Source: Pseudacidovorax sp.
Lineage (GTDB): Bacteria; Pseudomonadota; Gammaproteobacteria; Burkholderiales; Burkholderiaceae_C
Length of the DNA: 64,000 nucleotides
Assembly (NCBI RefSeq): GCF_017991995.1
Contig: NZ_JAGOPN010000012.1
Location: forward strand, 1 to 64,000
Direction of reading: 5' to 3'
In this document: piece after piece, positions 8,050 to 20,919 of the stretch
How positions within the stretch are numbered: the first letter of the stretch is position 1
Layout of the letters: the number at the start of each line of letters is the position of its first letter
Notes under the pieces: generated by a model
The model's input: the letters and a program-made list of their open reading frames with translations, nothing else
What the model was told of the DNA's origin: nothing
Databases searched by the model: none
Position numbers and translations under genes: made by a program

Positions 8050-11016
8050 ATGCCCCTGGTCGCCCTCGTCCTCCTCCCTTTCCTGGCCAGTGCGCTGGCG
8101 GCCATGATGCCGTCCGACGCCCGCAACCGAGGGGCGGCCATCGCGGGATTCACGGCCCTGGGCTGTGCCGTCTTCGCCGCCTGGCAGTTCCCGGCGCTCG
8201 CCGCCGGCGAGGTGCTGCAAGAAGGCCATCGGTGGATCCCCACCCTGGGCGTCGACCTGTCCTGGCGCATGGACGGTCTGGCTTGGCTGTTCTGCATGCT
8301 GGTGCTCGGCATCGGGGCGTTGGTGGTGCTCTACGGGCGCTACTACATGTCCTCCTCGGACCCGGTGCCCCGCTTCTTCGCCTTCTTCCTCGCTTTCATG
8401 GGCGCGATGGTGGGTGTGGTGCTGTCGGGCAACCTGATCCAGCTGGTGCTGTTCTGGGAGCTGACCAGCCTGTTCTCCTTCCTGCTGATCGGCTACTGGC
8501 ACCACCGCCGCGACGCCCGCCGCGGCGCTCGCATGGCGCTGACTGTCACCGGCGCGGGCGGCCTCTGCCTTCTGGCAGGCGTGCTGCTGCTGGGCCGCAT
8601 CGCGGGCAGCTACGAACTGGACGTGGTGCTGAATTCGGGCGACGTGGTACGGGCCGATCCGCTCTATCCGCTGGCGCTGGTGCTGCTGCTGCTGGGCGCC
8701 TTCACCAAGAGCGCGCAGTTCCCCTTCCACTTCTGGCTGCCGCGCGCCATGGCGGCGCCCACGCCGGTGTCGGCCTACCTGCATTCGGCCACCATGGTGA
8801 AGCTGGGTGTGTTCCTCATGGCGCGCCTGTGGCCGGTGCTGTCGGGCACCGACCTGTGGTTCTGGCTGGTGGGCGGCGCGGGCGCCTTCACGCTGCTGCT
8901 GGGTGGCTATGTCGCCATGTTCCAGCGCGACCTGAAGGCGCTGCTGGCCTATTCGACGATCTCGCACCTGGGCCTCATCACGCTGCTGCTGGGCATGAAC
9001 AGCCCGCTGGCCGCCGTGGCGGCGGTCTTCCATGTGATGAACCACGCCACGTTCAAGGCGTCGCTGTTCATGGCCGCCGGCATCATCGACCACGAGACCG
9101 GCACCCGCGACATCAGCCGGCTGAGCGGGCTGCTCAAGTCCATGCCCATCACCGGCGCGCTGGCCATCATCGCCAGCGCCTCCATGGCCGGCGTGCCGCT
9201 GCTCAACGGCTTCCTGTCGAAGGAGATGTTCTTCGCCGAGACGGTGTTCCTCGACGGCGCGCCCTGGCTGGAAATCGCGCTGCCCGTGCTCGCCACCCTC
9301 GCCGGCGCCTTCAGCGTGGCCTATTCGGCACGCTTCGTCTTCGACGTCTTCTTCGGCCCGCGCTGCGACACCGAGGTGCCCAAGCCGCCGCACGAGCCCC
9401 CCCACTGGATGCGGGTGCCGGTCGAGTTCCTGGTGCTGCTGTGTCTGGTCGTCGGCGTGGTGCCAGCCTGGTCGGTGGGCGCCTTCCTGGCGACGGCCGC
9501 GGCGCCGGTGGTCGGCGGCACGCTCCCCGAATACAGCCTCGCGGTCTGGCACGGCTTCAACCTGCCTCTGGCCATGAGCGTCGTGGCGCTGGCGGGCGGC
9601 GCCGCCATCTATCTGATGCAGCGTCGCAGCCGGGCGCATGGCGGCCTGAACCGCACGCCGGTGATCTGGATGTTCGACGGCCAGCGCATCTTCGAGAACC
9701 TGCTGGCGCGCCTGTCCCAGCTCGGACGCAATGGCCGGCGCGTGCTCTCGACCAACCGGCTGCAGCCGCAGTTGCTCCTGCTGGTGATGGTGGCGGTGCT
9801 CGGCGCGGGCGCCTCGCTGTGGCTGGCGCCTGCCGACACGGGCAGCCGCCAGCGCCTGCCCTTCTCGCCCATGTTCCTGATGACCTGGGTCATCGGCTGC
9901 ACCTGCGCGGTCGCGGCCGCCTGGCAGGCCAAGTTCCACCGGCTCGCTTCGCTGATGCTGGCCTCCGGGGCGGGGCTGGTGAGCTGCATCACCTACATCT
10001 GGTTCTCGGCGCCCGACCTGGCGCTGACGCAACTGGTGGTCGAGACGGTGACCACCCTGCTCATCCTGCTGGGCCTGCGCTGGCTGCCGATGCGCAAGGC
10101 CGAAGTCCAGCCCCCGCGCGAGCGCATGCGCCCCTGGGGCCGCCGCGGGCGCGACCTGCTGCTGGCCACGGTGGCTGGCTGCGGCATGGCGGCGCTGGCC
10201 TGGTACATGATGACCCGGCCCTTTCCGCAGAGCATCTCCCCCTTCTTCCTGGAACGCGCCCTGCCCGAGGGCGGCGGCACCAACGTGGTCAACGTGATGC
10301 TGGTCGACTTCCGCGGCTTCGACACCTTCGGCGAGATCACCGTGCTGGGCATCGTGGCGCTGACGGTCTATGCGCTGCTGCGGCGCTTCCGCCCGGCCGC
10401 CGAGGCAATGGCGCTGCCGCCGCAACAGCGGGTGCAGCAGGACCAGGGCGGCACCGACCTCGTCAATCCGCGCCGCGCCACGGACACGGCCATCGGCTAC
10501 CTGATGGTGCCCGCCGTGCTGGTGCGCCTGCTGCTGCCGCTGGCGGCCATGGTGTCGGTGTACTTCTTCATGCGCGGCCACAATCAGCCGGGCGGCGGCT
10601 TCGTGGCCGGGCTGGTGATGTCGGCCGCGTTGATGCTGCAGTTCATCGTCTCGGGCGCGGCCTGGACGGAGGAGCACCTGCGGATCTACCCGCGGCGCTG
10701 GATCGCCCTGGGCCTGCTCATCGCGCTGGCCACGGGCGCCGGCGCCATCGCGATGGGCTATCCCTTCCTGACCACCCACACGGCCCATGTCACGCTGCCG
10801 GTGCTGGGCGAGTTGCACGTGCCCAGCGCCATGTTCTTCGACATCGGCGTCTTCGCGCTGGTGCTCGGCGCCACGCTGCTGATCCTCACCGCCCTGGCGC
10901 ACCAGTCCATCCGCAGCCACCGCTGGGCCGAGGAGCAGGAAGAAAAGGCCGCGGCCAGGGCCGCCCTCGAAGCTGCGAATGCCGAGGCCATCCGCATCAC
11001 TGGCGGAGCCGTCTGA
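8050..11016 (+). CDS. mrpA: Monovalent cation/H+ antiporter subunit A, fused to subunit B (MrpA/B)
   Basis: Largest subunit of the Mrp (Mnh/Pha) Na+(K+)/H+ antiporter, related to complex I antiporter subunits. 988 residues with about 20 or more hydrophobic segments. Conserved ND5-like motifs include VLFWELTSLFSFLLIGYW and KSAQFPFHFWLPRAM, which hold the proton-path glutamate and lysine. The C-terminal part from about residue 820 (IGYLMVPAVLVRLLLPL, then GHNQPGGGFVAGL) is the MrpB domain, so A and B are fused as in other betaproteobacteria. I start at ATG 8050 (MPLVALVLLPF); an in-frame ATG at 7996 would add 18 charged residues. mrpC follows after one base. Confidence 0.94.
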   Translation: MPLVALVLLPFLASALAAMMPSDARNRGAAIAGFTALGCAVFAAWQFPALAAGEVLQEGHRWIPTLGVDLSWRMDGLAWLFCMLVLGIGALVVLYGRYYMSSSDPVPRFFAFFLAFMGAMVGVVLSGNLIQLVLFWELTSLFSFLLIGYWHHRRDARRGARMALTVTGAGGLCLLAGVLLLGRIAGSYELDVVLNSGDVVRADPLYPLALVLLLLGAFTKSAQFPFHFWLPRAMAAPTPVSAYLHSATMVKLGVFLMARLWPVLSGTDLWFWLVGGAGAFTLLLGGYVAMFQRDLKALLAYSTISHLGLITLLLGMNSPLAAVAAVFHVMNHATFKASLFMAAGIIDHETGTRDISRLSGLLKSMPITGALAIIASASMAGVPLLNGFLSKEMFFAETVFLDGAPWLEIALPVLATLAGAFSVAYSARFVFDVFFGPRCDTEVPKPPHEPPHWMRVPVEFLVLLCLVVGVVPAWSVGAFLATAAAPVVGGTLPEYSLAVWHGFNLPLAMSVVALAGGAAIYLMQRRSRAHGGLNRTPVIWMFDGQRIFENLLARLSQLGRNGRRVLSTNRLQPQLLLLVMVAVLGAGASLWLAPADTGSRQRLPFSPMFLMTWVIGCTCAVAAAWQAKFHRLASLMLASGAGLVSCITYIWFSAPDLALTQLVVETVTTLLILLGLRWLPMRKAEVQPPRERMRPWGRRGRDLLLATVAGCGMAALAWYMMTRPFPQSISPFFLERALPEGGGTNVVNVMLVDFRGFDTFGEITVLGIVALTVYALLRRFRPAAEAMALPPQQRVQQDQGGTDLVNPRRATDTAIGYLMVPAVLVRLLLPLAAMVSVYFFMRGHNQPGGGFVAGLVMSAALMLQFIVSGAAWTEEHLRIYPRRWIALGLLIALATGAGAIAMGYPFLTTHTAHVTLPVLGELHVPSAMFFDIGVFALVLGATLLILTALAHQSIRSHRWAEEQEEKAAARAALEAANAEAIRITGGAV

Positions 11017-11017
11017 C

Positions 11018-11365
11018 ATGGAAGCCGTTCTCGCCATCGCCATCGGCGTGCTCACCGGGTCGGGCGTGTACCTGCTGGTGCGCCCTCGGACCTTCCAGGT
11101 GATCATGGGCCTGACGCTCATCTCGTATGCCGTCAACCTGTTCATCTTCAGCATGGGCCGGCTCAAGGTCGACAGCGAGCCGGTGCTGCGCAAGGGCGTG
11201 GAGGCCACGCTGCAGAACACGGCCGACCCCATGCCGCAGGCCCTGGTGCTGACGGCCATCGTGATCGGCTTCGCCATGACGGCGCTCTTCCTGGTGGTGA
11301 TGCTGGCCTCGCGCGGCATCTCGGACACCGACCACGTGGACGGCCAGGAGCGGGAGGAGACATGA
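11018..11365 (+). CDS. mrpC: Mrp antiporter subunit C
   Basis: Small membrane subunit of the Mrp complex, a homologue of NuoK. 115 residues with three hydrophobic segments; the first opens MEAVLAIAIGVLTGSGVYLL and the last contains VLTAIVIGFAMTALFLV, both standard for MrpC. The charged tail follows. Its stop overlaps the mrpD start by four bases. Confidence 0.93.
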   Translation: MEAVLAIAIGVLTGSGVYLLVRPRTFQVIMGLTLISYAVNLFIFSMGRLKVDSEPVLRKGVEATLQNTADPMPQALVLTAIVIGFAMTALFLVVMLASRGISDTDHVDGQEREET

Positions 11366-13071
11366 GCAACGAAATCCTCGCGCTGCTCGACCGACTGCTC
11401 GACGCCACCATGCCGCACCTGGTGGCGGCGCCCATCCTGCTGCCACTGCTCACGGCCGCGCTGATGCTGCTGATGGGCGAGCAGCGCCGGCGCGCCAAGT
11501 CGGCACTCACGGTCATCTCCGGCCTGTTCGGCCTGCTGGTGGCGCTCGCCCTGCTGCGCTGGGTGAACACGCCCGACACCGGCGGTGGCCCGGGCTCCAT
11601 CGGCGTCTACCTGCCCGGCAACTGGGCCGCACCCTTCGGCATCGTGCTGGTGGCCGACCGCCTGTCGTCCATGATGGTGGCGCTGACGGGCGTGGTGGCC
11701 TTCGCAGCCTCGATCTATTCCACCTCGCGCTGGGACCGGGCCGGTGTGCACTTCCATCCGCTGCTCCAACTGCAGCTGATGGGCCTGAACGGCGCCTTCC
11801 TCACGGGCGACCTCTTCAACCTGTTCGTGTTCTTCGAGGTCATGCTGGCGGCGTCGTACGGGCTGCTGCTGCATGGCTCCGGCGCCCTGCGCGTGCGCGC
11901 TGGCCTGCACTACATCGCCATCAACCTGGCGGCCTCGTCGCTGTTCCTGATCGGCGCAGCCATGCTGTACGGCGTGACCGGCACGCTCAACCTGGCCGAC
12001 CTGAGCCAGCGCATTGCCGAGGTGGCACCGGCCGACCGGGGGCTGCTGCATGCCGGCGTCGCCATCCTGGCCGCCGCCTTCTTCGCCAAGGCCGGCGCCT
12101 GGCCACTGAATTTCTGGTTGGTGCCCGGCTACAGCGCGGCGGTGTCGCCCGTGAGCGCCGTCTTCGCGCTGCTGACCAAGCTGGGCGTGTACGTGGTGCT
12201 GCGCACCTGGACGCTGTTCTTCGGCCCCGACGCGGGCGACTCGGCGCTGTATGGCCAGCCGGTGATCATCGGCCTGGGGCTGGCCACGCTGACCGTCGGC
12301 TCGCTGGGGCTGCTCGGCTCGCAGCGGCTGTCGCACCTGGCGAGCTTCGCGGTGGTGGTGTCGGCCGGCACGCTGCTGGCTGCCGTCGGGCTGGGGCAGG
12401 AAGGCGTCTGGGCCGGCGCGCTCTACTACCTGCTCGGATCCACGCTGGCGGCCAGCGCCCTCTTCCTGCTGATCGACATGATCGAGCGCTGGCGCAACGC
12501 CGGCCACAGCATCGCGCCCCACGAATCGGCCGCGACCACGCCCTTCCTGACCGAGGACCTGCAGGCCCTGGACGACGTCAACCTGGACGACGAGGCGCAG
12601 GCGCTGTATGGCCGCGCCATCCCGGCCGGCGTCGCCTTCCTGGGCCTGGCCTTCGTGTGCTGCGTGCTGCTGCTGGCCGGGCTGCCGCCGCTGCCCGGCT
12701 TCATCGGCAAGTTCGCCATGCTGTCGGGCCTGCTGGACGCCCAGCAGGTCAGCCGCTGGGGCTGGGCCTTCATGGGCCTGCTGCTGGTCTCGGGCTTCAT
12801 GACGCTGGTCGCGTTCTCGCGCAGCGGCATCCGGCATTTCTGGACCCACACACAGGGCTCGCTGCCGGCGCTGCGTGCACTGGAGGTGCTGCCGGTGGCG
12901 GGCCTGCTGGCCGCGTGCATCGCCCTGGCGGTCGGTGCCGGCCCGGTGCTCCTGCACGCCCAGGCCACCGCCGCCAACCTGGCCGACACCCGCGACTACC
13001 GTGCCGCCGTGTTCGCGGCCACCCAGAAGGCCGGTCCGACGACCACCGGGCGGGCGGAGGTCCGGCCATGA
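11362..13071 (+). CDS. mrpD: Mrp antiporter subunit D
   Basis: Antiporter-like inner-membrane subunit homologous to NuoM/NuoN. 569 residues with about 14 hydrophobic segments. The signatures DLFNLFVFFEVMLAASYGLL and AFFAKAGAWPLNFWLVPGY contain the conserved glutamate and lysine of the proton path. There is a polar insert near residues 375-410 (TEDLQALDDVNLDDEAQA), within the normal length range. It overlaps mrpC and mrpE by four bases each. Confidence 0.93.
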   Translation: MSNEILALLDRLLDATMPHLVAAPILLPLLTAALMLLMGEQRRRAKSALTVISGLFGLLVALALLRWVNTPDTGGGPGSIGVYLPGNWAAPFGIVLVADRLSSMMVALTGVVAFAASIYSTSRWDRAGVHFHPLLQLQLMGLNGAFLTGDLFNLFVFFEVMLAASYGLLLHGSGALRVRAGLHYIAINLAASSLFLIGAAMLYGVTGTLNLADLSQRIAEVAPADRGLLHAGVAILAAAFFAKAGAWPLNFWLVPGYSAAVSPVSAVFALLTKLGVYVVLRTWTLFFGPDAGDSALYGQPVIIGLGLATLTVGSLGLLGSQRLSHLASFAVVVSAGTLLAAVGLGQEGVWAGALYYLLGSTLAASALFLLIDMIERWRNAGHSIAPHESAATTPFLTEDLQALDDVNLDDEAQALYGRAIPAGVAFLGLAFVCCVLLLAGLPPLPGFIGKFAMLSGLLDAQQVSRWGWAFMGLLLVSGFMTLVAFSRSGIRHFWTHTQGSLPALRALEVLPVAGLLAACIALAVGAGPVLLHAQATAANLADTRDYRAAVFAATQKAGPTTTGRAEVRP

Positions 13072-13562
13072 TGCGACGCCTGATTCCCTCGCCCCCGCTC
13101 ACCATGGCACTGTGGGTGGTATGGCTGCTGCTGAACCAGTCGCTGCATCCGGCCACCATGCTGCTGGGTGCGGTGCTCGCGGTGGCGGTGCCGCTGCTCA
13201 CCAAGGGCCTGCGGCCGGCGACAGTGCGCATGCGCCGCCCGCTGGCGGCGCTGCGGCTCCTGCGCCTGGTGATGGCCGACCTGCTGGTGTCGGCGCTGGG
13301 CGTGGCGCGCGCCCTGCTCACCCGCCGGACGCCGCAGATCCATTCGGCCTTCGTGCGCGTGCCGCTGGACCTGCGCGACCCCAACGGCCTGGCCGTGCTG
13401 GCGATGATCCTGTGCCTGACGCCCGGCACGGCCTGGGCCGAGCTGGCGGTCGACCGCAGCCAGCTGCTGCTGCACGTCTTCGACGTGGACGACGAAAGCG
13501 ACCTGATCGAGCGCATCAAGCTGCGCTACGAGACCGTGCTGATGGAGATCTTCGAGTCATGA
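13068..13562 (+). CDS. mrpE: Mrp antiporter subunit E
   Basis: Accessory membrane subunit of 164 residues with N-terminal hydrophobic segments (about 11-45) and the conserved second half FVRVPLDLRDPNGLAVLAMI followed by LTPGTAW, the hallmark of MrpE. It starts at ATG 13068, overlapping the mrpD stop, with a second ATG directly after it. It ends overlapping mrpF by four bases. Confidence 0.92.
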   Translation: MMRRLIPSPPLTMALWVVWLLLNQSLHPATMLLGAVLAVAVPLLTKGLRPATVRMRRPLAALRLLRLVMADLLVSALGVARALLTRRTPQIHSAFVRVPLDLRDPNGLAVLAMILCLTPGTAWAELAVDRSQLLLHVFDVDDESDLIERIKLRYETVLMEIFES

Positions 13563-13837
13563 CGCCACTCTTGTTCTGGGCGCTCAAGGGCGCGTTGTTC
13601 CTCCTGGCCGTCGCCATGCTGTGCGCGCTGGCGCGGCTGCTGATGGGCCCGACGGCGCAGGACCGGGTGATGGCGCTCGACTGCCTCTACATCAACGGCA
13701 TGCTGATGATGCTGACGCTGGGCATCGTCTACTCCAGCGCCGTCTACTTCGAAGCGGCGATGCTGATCGCGCTGTTCGGCTTCGTGGGCACGACGGCGCT
13801 GGCCAAGTTCCTGTTGCGCGGCGAGGTGATCGAATGA
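13559..13837 (+). CDS. mrpF: Mrp antiporter subunit F
   Basis: Small subunit of 92 residues with three hydrophobic segments and the family motif RLLMGPTAQDRVMALDCL, equivalent to the GP-x-x-x-DR-x-x-ALD block of MrpF. It is translated from the ATGA overlap with mrpE and in turn overlaps mrpG. Confidence 0.92.
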   Translation: MTPLLFWALKGALFLLAVAMLCALARLLMGPTAQDRVMALDCLYINGMLMMLTLGIVYSSAVYFEAAMLIALFGFVGTTALAKFLLRGEVIE

Positions 13838-14226
13838 GCGGACCGCTGCCTTTGTGGGCCGAGGCACTCACGGCCCTCCTGGTGGTGGTGGGCGCCGGCT
13901 TTGCCGCCATCGGCTCCTTCGGTCTGGTGCGCATGCCCAGCTTCTTCCGCCGCATCCACACGCCCACGCTGGGCGCGACCGCCGGGGTGTGGTCGATCTC
14001 CCTGGCCACGGCGGTGTACTTCTCGGCGCAGGGCTCGCACCTGTTCCTGCACGCGGCGCTGATCGCGATGTTCGTGGCGCTGACGGCGCCGATCACCACC
14101 ATCTTCCTGACGCGGGCTGCGCTGTTCCGCGAACGCCAGAAGGGCGGCGACGTGCCGCCACCAGCCGCCACGCGCAGCGAAGACGGCGCCCCGGTCACGG
14201 TCCAGCTCGACAAGACGCCGGATTGA
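13834..14226 (+). CDS. mrpG: Mrp antiporter subunit G
   Basis: Last subunit of the Mrp complex, 130 residues, with three hydrophobic segments and the MrpG motif RMPSFFRRIHTPTLGATAG. A polar tail of about 30 residues follows the last helix. With A/B, C, D, E and F it completes the complex, so the operon is intact. No regulator gene is attached. Confidence 0.92.
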   Translation: MSGPLPLWAEALTALLVVVGAGFAAIGSFGLVRMPSFFRRIHTPTLGATAGVWSISLATAVYFSAQGSHLFLHAALIAMFVALTAPITTIFLTRAALFRERQKGGDVPPPAATRSEDGAPVTVQLDKTPD

Positions 14227-14370
14227 CCCCGTCAGCGGGCGCGCGGCACTGCGCGTTGTGCAGACGCCTCGCCACCCGCAGCACGTCGATACCAGCCCGG
14301 CAAGCCCGCCTTGCGCGGCGGCAGCGAGTCCGTTAACGTCTTGTAACTTTAGTCAATCTCGGACACGTTC

Positions 14371-15390
14371 ATGGTCGACAAGCGCCGCCTGCTCCATTCC
14401 TGTGCCGCCCTGGCGGCCAGCGCTTGCCTGCCGGCCTGGGCGCAATCCGGCACCAAGTCGCCCCGACCCGCCATAGCGCCGGATGGCGGCGCCAGCTGGC
14501 CCACCCGGCCCGTGAAGCTGCTGGTGGGATTTCCGCCCAATTCCTCGCCCGACATCGCGGCACGCATCGTGGCCGATCCGCTGGCGCGGCTGCTCGGCCA
14601 GACCGTGGGTGTCGAGAACAAGCCCGGTGCCAGCGGCAACATCGCCGCCAACGCGGTGGCCAAGGCCCGCGACGACCACACCCTCGGCGCGCTGATCAAC
14701 GGCAACCTCACCATCGCCCGGCTGCTGGACGCTGCCGTGCCCTTCGACCCCGAGACCGACTTCGCCCCGGTCGGCCTGATCGGCACCGCACCGCTGGTGC
14801 TGGCGGTCACGGCGCAGGCCCAGGGCACCCGGCCGGACGAGCTGCTGCTGTGGGCCCGCAACCTGGGCACCGATGCCCGCTACGGCACGCCCGGCAACGG
14901 CACCGTCGGCCACCTGGGTATGGAGCTGCTGAAGATGCGCACCAGCATCCGCGCGCAGTACCAGGGCTTTGCCGGCAATCCGCAGGTGATCGAGGCCATG
15001 CTGGCCAACCAGATCCAGCTGGCCCTGCTGCCGCCGGGGCTGGCGCTGCCGCACATCCGCCAGGGGCGGCTCAAGGCCATCGGCATCACCGCGCCCGAGC
15101 GCAGCCCCCTGACGGGCGAGATGCCCACGCTGCGCGAGGCCGACGTGCGCGGCGCGGACCTGGAGATCTGGACGGCCCTGGCCGCGCCGGCCGGGCAGTC
15201 GCCAACGGCCATCGCACGGCTCAATGGCGCGCTGCAGACGGTGCTGCGCACCCCCGAGGTGAGCGAGGCCCTGCTCAAGGCCGGCTGGCAGGCCCGCGGC
15301 GGCACGCCCGAGGCGCTCGCGCGACGCATCCGCAGCGACACCACCACGCTCGGCGGCGTCATCCTGATGCGCGGGATCAAGGCCGCCTGA
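14371..15390 (+). CDS. Bug family tripartite tricarboxylate transporter receptor (TctC-like)
   Basis: Periplasmic solute-binding protein of 339 residues. Signal peptide with a basic start (MVDKRR) and cleavage near AWAQ (about residue 25), then the Bug fold opening WPTRPVKLLVGFPPNSSPDI and GQTVGVENKPGASGNIAA. Bug proteins bind carboxylates, amino acids or aromatic acids; the ligand is not readable here. The TctA/TctB membrane partners are not adjacent, which is common for Bug genes in Burkholderiales. Confidence 0.9.
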   Translation: MVDKRRLLHSCAALAASACLPAWAQSGTKSPRPAIAPDGGASWPTRPVKLLVGFPPNSSPDIAARIVADPLARLLGQTVGVENKPGASGNIAANAVAKARDDHTLGALINGNLTIARLLDAAVPFDPETDFAPVGLIGTAPLVLAVTAQAQGTRPDELLLWARNLGTDARYGTPGNGTVGHLGMELLKMRTSIRAQYQGFAGNPQVIEAMLANQIQLALLPPGLALPHIRQGRLKAIGITAPERSPLTGEMPTLREADVRGADLEIWTALAAPAGQSPTAIARLNGALQTVLRTPEVSEALLKAGWQARGGTPEALARRIRSDTTTLGGVILMRGIKAA

Positions 15391-15453
15391 CGGCGGTGGA
15401 CGTGTCCGGTGGCGGACTGCCCGCTGGCGGGCGCCTTTCTATGATCGCCGCCC

Positions 15454-16374
15454 ATGTACGCTCCCCGCCGCCTGCCGCAGTCCGACTTCGTTCCCGTGCG
15501 CAACCTGCGCTACCACGTGCTCACCTGGGGCACGCCCTCGCTGACGCGTCCGCCCCTGGTGCTGCTGCACGGCTGGATGGATGTGGCGGCCTCCTGGCAG
15601 TTCGTCATCGATGCCCTGGCGCAGGAGCGCTTCGTCATCGCGCCCGACTGGCGCGGCTTCGGCCAGACCGGCGGCGGCGACGTCGACAACTACTGGATGC
15701 CCGACTACCTGGCCGACCTCGACTGGCTGCTCGACCACTACGCCGCCGACCGCGCCGTCGACCTGGTCGGCCACAGCATGGGCGGCAACGTCGCGATGCA
15801 CTATGCGGGCGTGCGACCGGGCCGCATCCGGCGGCTGGTCAATCTCGAGGGATTCGGCATGCCCGCCTATGCGCCCGACGAGGCGCCCAGGCGCTACGCG
15901 CGCTGGATCGACGAGAACAGGCAGTTGCATGAAGGCGGCATGCGCCTGTCGGGCTACAGCACGCCCGATGGCGTAGCGCGCCGCCTGATGAAGACCAACC
16001 CCCGGCTGTCGCAGGACAAGGCCGACTGGCTGGCCCGGCAGTGGGCCCGGCCGGTGCGCCAGGAGGATGGCAGCGAGCGCTGGGAGATCCAGGGCGATGC
16101 CGCGCACAAGGTGATCAACGCCAACATCTTCCGCGTGGACGAGACGCTGGCCCTCTATGCCGCCATCACCGCGCCGGTGCTGGCCGTGGTGGCCAGCGAC
16201 GACAGCCTGCACGGCTGGTGGAACGGCCGCTACACCCTCGACGAATTCCACCGGCGCCTGGAGGTGCTGCGCGAACTGCGCACCGCCCGGGTGGAGGACG
16301 CGGGCCACATGCTGCATCACGACCAGCCGGACCAGGTGGCGGCGCTGATCGAAGACTTCTTCCAGCCGTCATGA
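15454..16374 (+). CDS. Cytosolic alpha/beta hydrolase
   Basis: Serine hydrolase of 306 residues without a signal peptide. Motifs in order: oxyanion region LLHGWMDVAASW, DWRGFGQTGG, nucleophile elbow VGHSMGG, a probable acid in VASDDS and the catalytic His in DAGHMLHHD. The pattern fits the epoxide hydrolase or haloalkane dehalogenase-like branch, but the reaction cannot be assigned. It lies between the Bug protein and the signalling cluster, apparently alone. Confidence 0.82.
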   Translation: MYAPRRLPQSDFVPVRNLRYHVLTWGTPSLTRPPLVLLHGWMDVAASWQFVIDALAQERFVIAPDWRGFGQTGGGDVDNYWMPDYLADLDWLLDHYAADRAVDLVGHSMGGNVAMHYAGVRPGRIRRLVNLEGFGMPAYAPDEAPRRYARWIDENRQLHEGGMRLSGYSTPDGVARRLMKTNPRLSQDKADWLARQWARPVRQEDGSERWEIQGDAAHKVINANIFRVDETLALYAAITAPVLAVVASDDSLHGWWNGRYTLDEFHRRLEVLRELRTARVEDAGHMLHHDQPDQVAALIEDFFQPS

Positions 16375-16498
16375 ACGCGGGCGGCGCCAAGGTGGTCGGC
16401 CAGCGCCCGCCGGTCTTGGCATAAGCGGCGTTTTCCGACACCCCCCGGGCACGTCCTCGGGCAGACTCGGTCGGTTTTGCTCCGACCAAGCCCCACCC

Positions 16499-19986
<3,488 letters not shown>

Positions 19987-19990
<4 letters not shown>

Positions 19991-20919
19991 GCGCCCGCCC
20001 CGCCAGCCCGGACGCCGAGGAAGCCGGGGGCCGCCTCGAGACGCCGCGCCCGCCGGGCCTTGCCCCGTCGGGCACGGACGCCGACCGCCCCGCGCCACCG
20101 CCGCCCAGCGCCTCCGACATCGAGCTGCGCCTGCTGATGGAGGCCATCTATCTGCGCTACAGCCACGACTTCCGCGACTACACCGGCGCCTCGCAGAAGC
20201 GCCGGGTGAACTATGCGCTGGAGCAGATGGGCTACCGCAGCATCTCCGCACTGCAGGAGCAGGTGCTGCGCGACGACCAGGTCTTCGGCCGGCTGCTGCA
20301 GTACCTCACCGTGCCGGTCAGCGAGATGTTCCGCGACCCGGACTACTTCCTCGCGCTGCGCCAGCAGGTGGTGCCGGTGCTGCACACCTATCCGTCGATC
20401 AAGGTCTGGGTGGCGGGCTGCAGCACGGGCGAAGAGGTCTATTCCCTGGCCATCCTGCTGCGCGAGGAGGGACTGCTGGAGCGGGCGCTGATCTACGCCA
20501 CCGACATCAATCCGCAATCGCTGGAGAAGGCACGGCAGGGCATCTTCCCGGCCGACGCGGTGCGCGAGTACACGGCCAACTACCAGCGCGCCGGCGGTCG
20601 CAAGTCCTTTTCCGACTACTACACCGCGGCCTACGGCGGTGCGCGCTTCGACCCCGCGCTGCGGACCAACGTGATCTTTGCCGACCACAGCCTGGCCACC
20701 GACAGCGTGTTCGCCGAGACGCACCTCGTCTCCTGCCGCAACGTGCTGATCTACTTCAACCGCCGGCTGCAGGACCGGGCGCTGGGCCTGTTCCACGACT
20801 CGCTGTGCCACCGCGGCTTCCTGGGGCTGGGCGCGAAGGAGAGCGTGGATTTCTCGGCCTATGCCGAGCGGTTCGAGCCGGTGGCGCGGGCGGAACGCAT
20901 CTTCCGCAAGGCGGCCTGA
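19987..20919 (+). CDS. CheR-type protein-glutamate methyltransferase
   Basis: SAM-dependent methyltransferase of 310 residues. After a proline-rich leader of about 38 residues come the CheR N-terminal helices and the SAM-binding fold with VWVAGCSTGEEVYSLAILL and SCRNVLIYFNRRLQ. The GTG start at 19987 overlaps the kinase stop (GTGA), giving tight coupling. CheR normally methylates chemoreceptors, but no receptor gene is adjacent. The substrate may be a distant receptor or another protein. Confidence 0.9.

Noticed and set aside
7702-12957. A 1751-codon open frame on the minus strand across the Mrp operon
   Set aside because: It is antisense to clearly conserved antiporter genes, is very rich in Gln, His, Arg and Gly without any domain, and results from the GC-rich codon pattern of the plus-strand genes.
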